From Steroidobacter gossypii (GTDB taxonomy: Bacteria > Pseudomonadota > Gammaproteobacteria > Steroidobacterales > Steroidobacteraceae): DNA of 64,000 nt. A program made the position numbers and the translations under genes. Within the stretch, counting starts at the first letter, position 1; each line of letters begins with the position of its first letter. The notes under the pieces are model-generated. The model saw only the letters and a program-made list of their open reading frames with translations, searched no databases and had not been told where the DNA came from. The stretch lies in NCBI RefSeq assembly GCF_016801985.1, contig NZ_JAEVLS010000008.1, positions 62,001 to 126,000 of the forward strand, written 5' to 3'. Of this stretch, positions 63,463 to 64,000 are shown piece after piece.

Positions 63463-64000
63463 ATGAACTCAACTGCCTCCGAACCCTCGCTGGGACGTCG
63501 AACCGGGCGCAATGCGATTGCGCTGCTGGCGTGCCGCGTCGGTGCGGACCTGCTCAACTTTCTGTTGTTTCTCGCGGTGTCGCGCACCTTCGGTCCGGAA
63601 GGCACGGGCGAATACGGCTACGGCTTCGCGCTGGCTGGCCTGGTTTATTACGCGGCGACACTGGGCATCGATGAGTACGGCGTTCGTGAGTATGGGCGCC
63701 TGCCGTCGGAGCGCCGGCCGGCATTGATTGCGAATCTGCTCGGGGCGCAGGTCTGCATCGCTTTGCTAGTGATCGTGGTGCTGCTCGGTTATCTGTGGAT
63801 CACAAAGCCCTCCCCGCAGCTGCTGGCCATTATCGTTTCGATGACGATTTATCAGCTGGGCGCGGCGTTCTCTGCGACCTTGTTCGTGCCGGCCATGGCC
63901 GAACAGCGAATGTTGCCGCCAGCGGTCATCAATCTGCTGGGCAGAGGATCGGCCTTCGTCATCACCGGCGTACTGATCCTGGTGTTTCATTGGTCGCTGT
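63463..64000 (+). CDS. Polysaccharide flippase (Wzx/MATE-like), right end cut
   Basis: 179 codons are in the window and the frame is open at the edge. Repeated membrane helices and the N-terminal pattern (NAIALLACRVGADLLNFLLF, RTFGPEGTGEYGYGFALAGL) match the polysaccharide-biosynthesis/oligosaccharide flippase family, usually 400-480 residues. It probably opens a surface-polysaccharide locus to the right. ATG 63463 has only a weak ribosome site. Confidence 0.8.
   Translation, partial: MNSTASEPSLGRRTGRNAIALLACRVGADLLNFLLFLAVSRTFGPEGTGEYGYGFALAGLVYYAATLGIDEYGVREYGRLPSERRPALIANLLGAQVCIALLVIVVLLGYLWITKPSPQLLAIIVSMTIYQLGAAFSATLFVPAMAEQRMLPPAVINLLGRGSAFVITGVLILVFHWSL

Overview
The window is a GC-rich gammaproteobacterial chromosome segment dominated by one polar-type flagellar gene cluster (about 11.9-63.3 kb). 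The gene set (FleQ, FleN, FlhF, FliA, CheY, CheZ, MotC, MotD) and the visible sigma-54 and sigma-28 promoters match the Pseudomonas/Xanthomonas style of flagellar hierarchy. The host is therefore probably a motile gammaproteobacterium near the Xanthomonadales/Nevskiales/Steroidobacterales. That placement is inference from gene order and style; there is no rRNA gene to test it.

Left flank (1-11.9 kb): an aldo/keto reductase cut by the window edge, a one-domain asparaginase, a frameshifted AraC regulator, a MoeB-rhodanese fusion, a small membrane protein, and an iron-linked block. The iron block has a Fur-box-like palindrome in front of a minus-strand operon (PepSY membrane protein, DUF2271, DUF4198, flavodoxin/FNR reductase). 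Beyond L-serine dehydratase lie a DUF6607 protein and hemP, the latter with its own Fur box over the promoter.

Flagellar core: flgA, flgM and flgN lie on the minus strand, divergent from flgBCDEFGHIJKL-fliC-flaG-fliDST-pilZ. The master regulator fleQ follows, then a second sigma-54 activator that resembles FleR but has no receiver domain, then fliEFGHIJK. Eight non-flagellar genes (39.3-47.0 kb: outer-membrane protein, alpha/beta hydrolase, XRE regulator, FAD oxidoreductase, DsbA-like isomerase, GH43 arabinanase with lectin domain, CrcB fluoride channel, GNAT) separate fliK from fliLMNOPQR-flhB. A secreted MORN-repeat protein and about 1 kb of non-coding, repeat-bearing DNA separate flhB from flhA-flhF-fleN-fliA-cheY-cheZ-motC-motD. 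A polysaccharide flippase gene runs off the right edge.

Regulation read from sequence: near-consensus sigma-54 promoters precede flgA, flgB, fliL and flhA, and sigma-28 promoters precede flgM, fliC and fliS. This fits FleQ/RpoN driving basal body and export genes and FliA driving late genes. CRP-like palindromes (TGTGA-N6-TCACA type) recur upstream of fleQ, flgA/flgB, fliL and flhA and suggest an extra shared regulator. A 7-bp repeat (TAGTGAC) lies directly after the stop codons of fliE and motC. Most of the window is conventional; I did not find a clearly novel multi-gene system.
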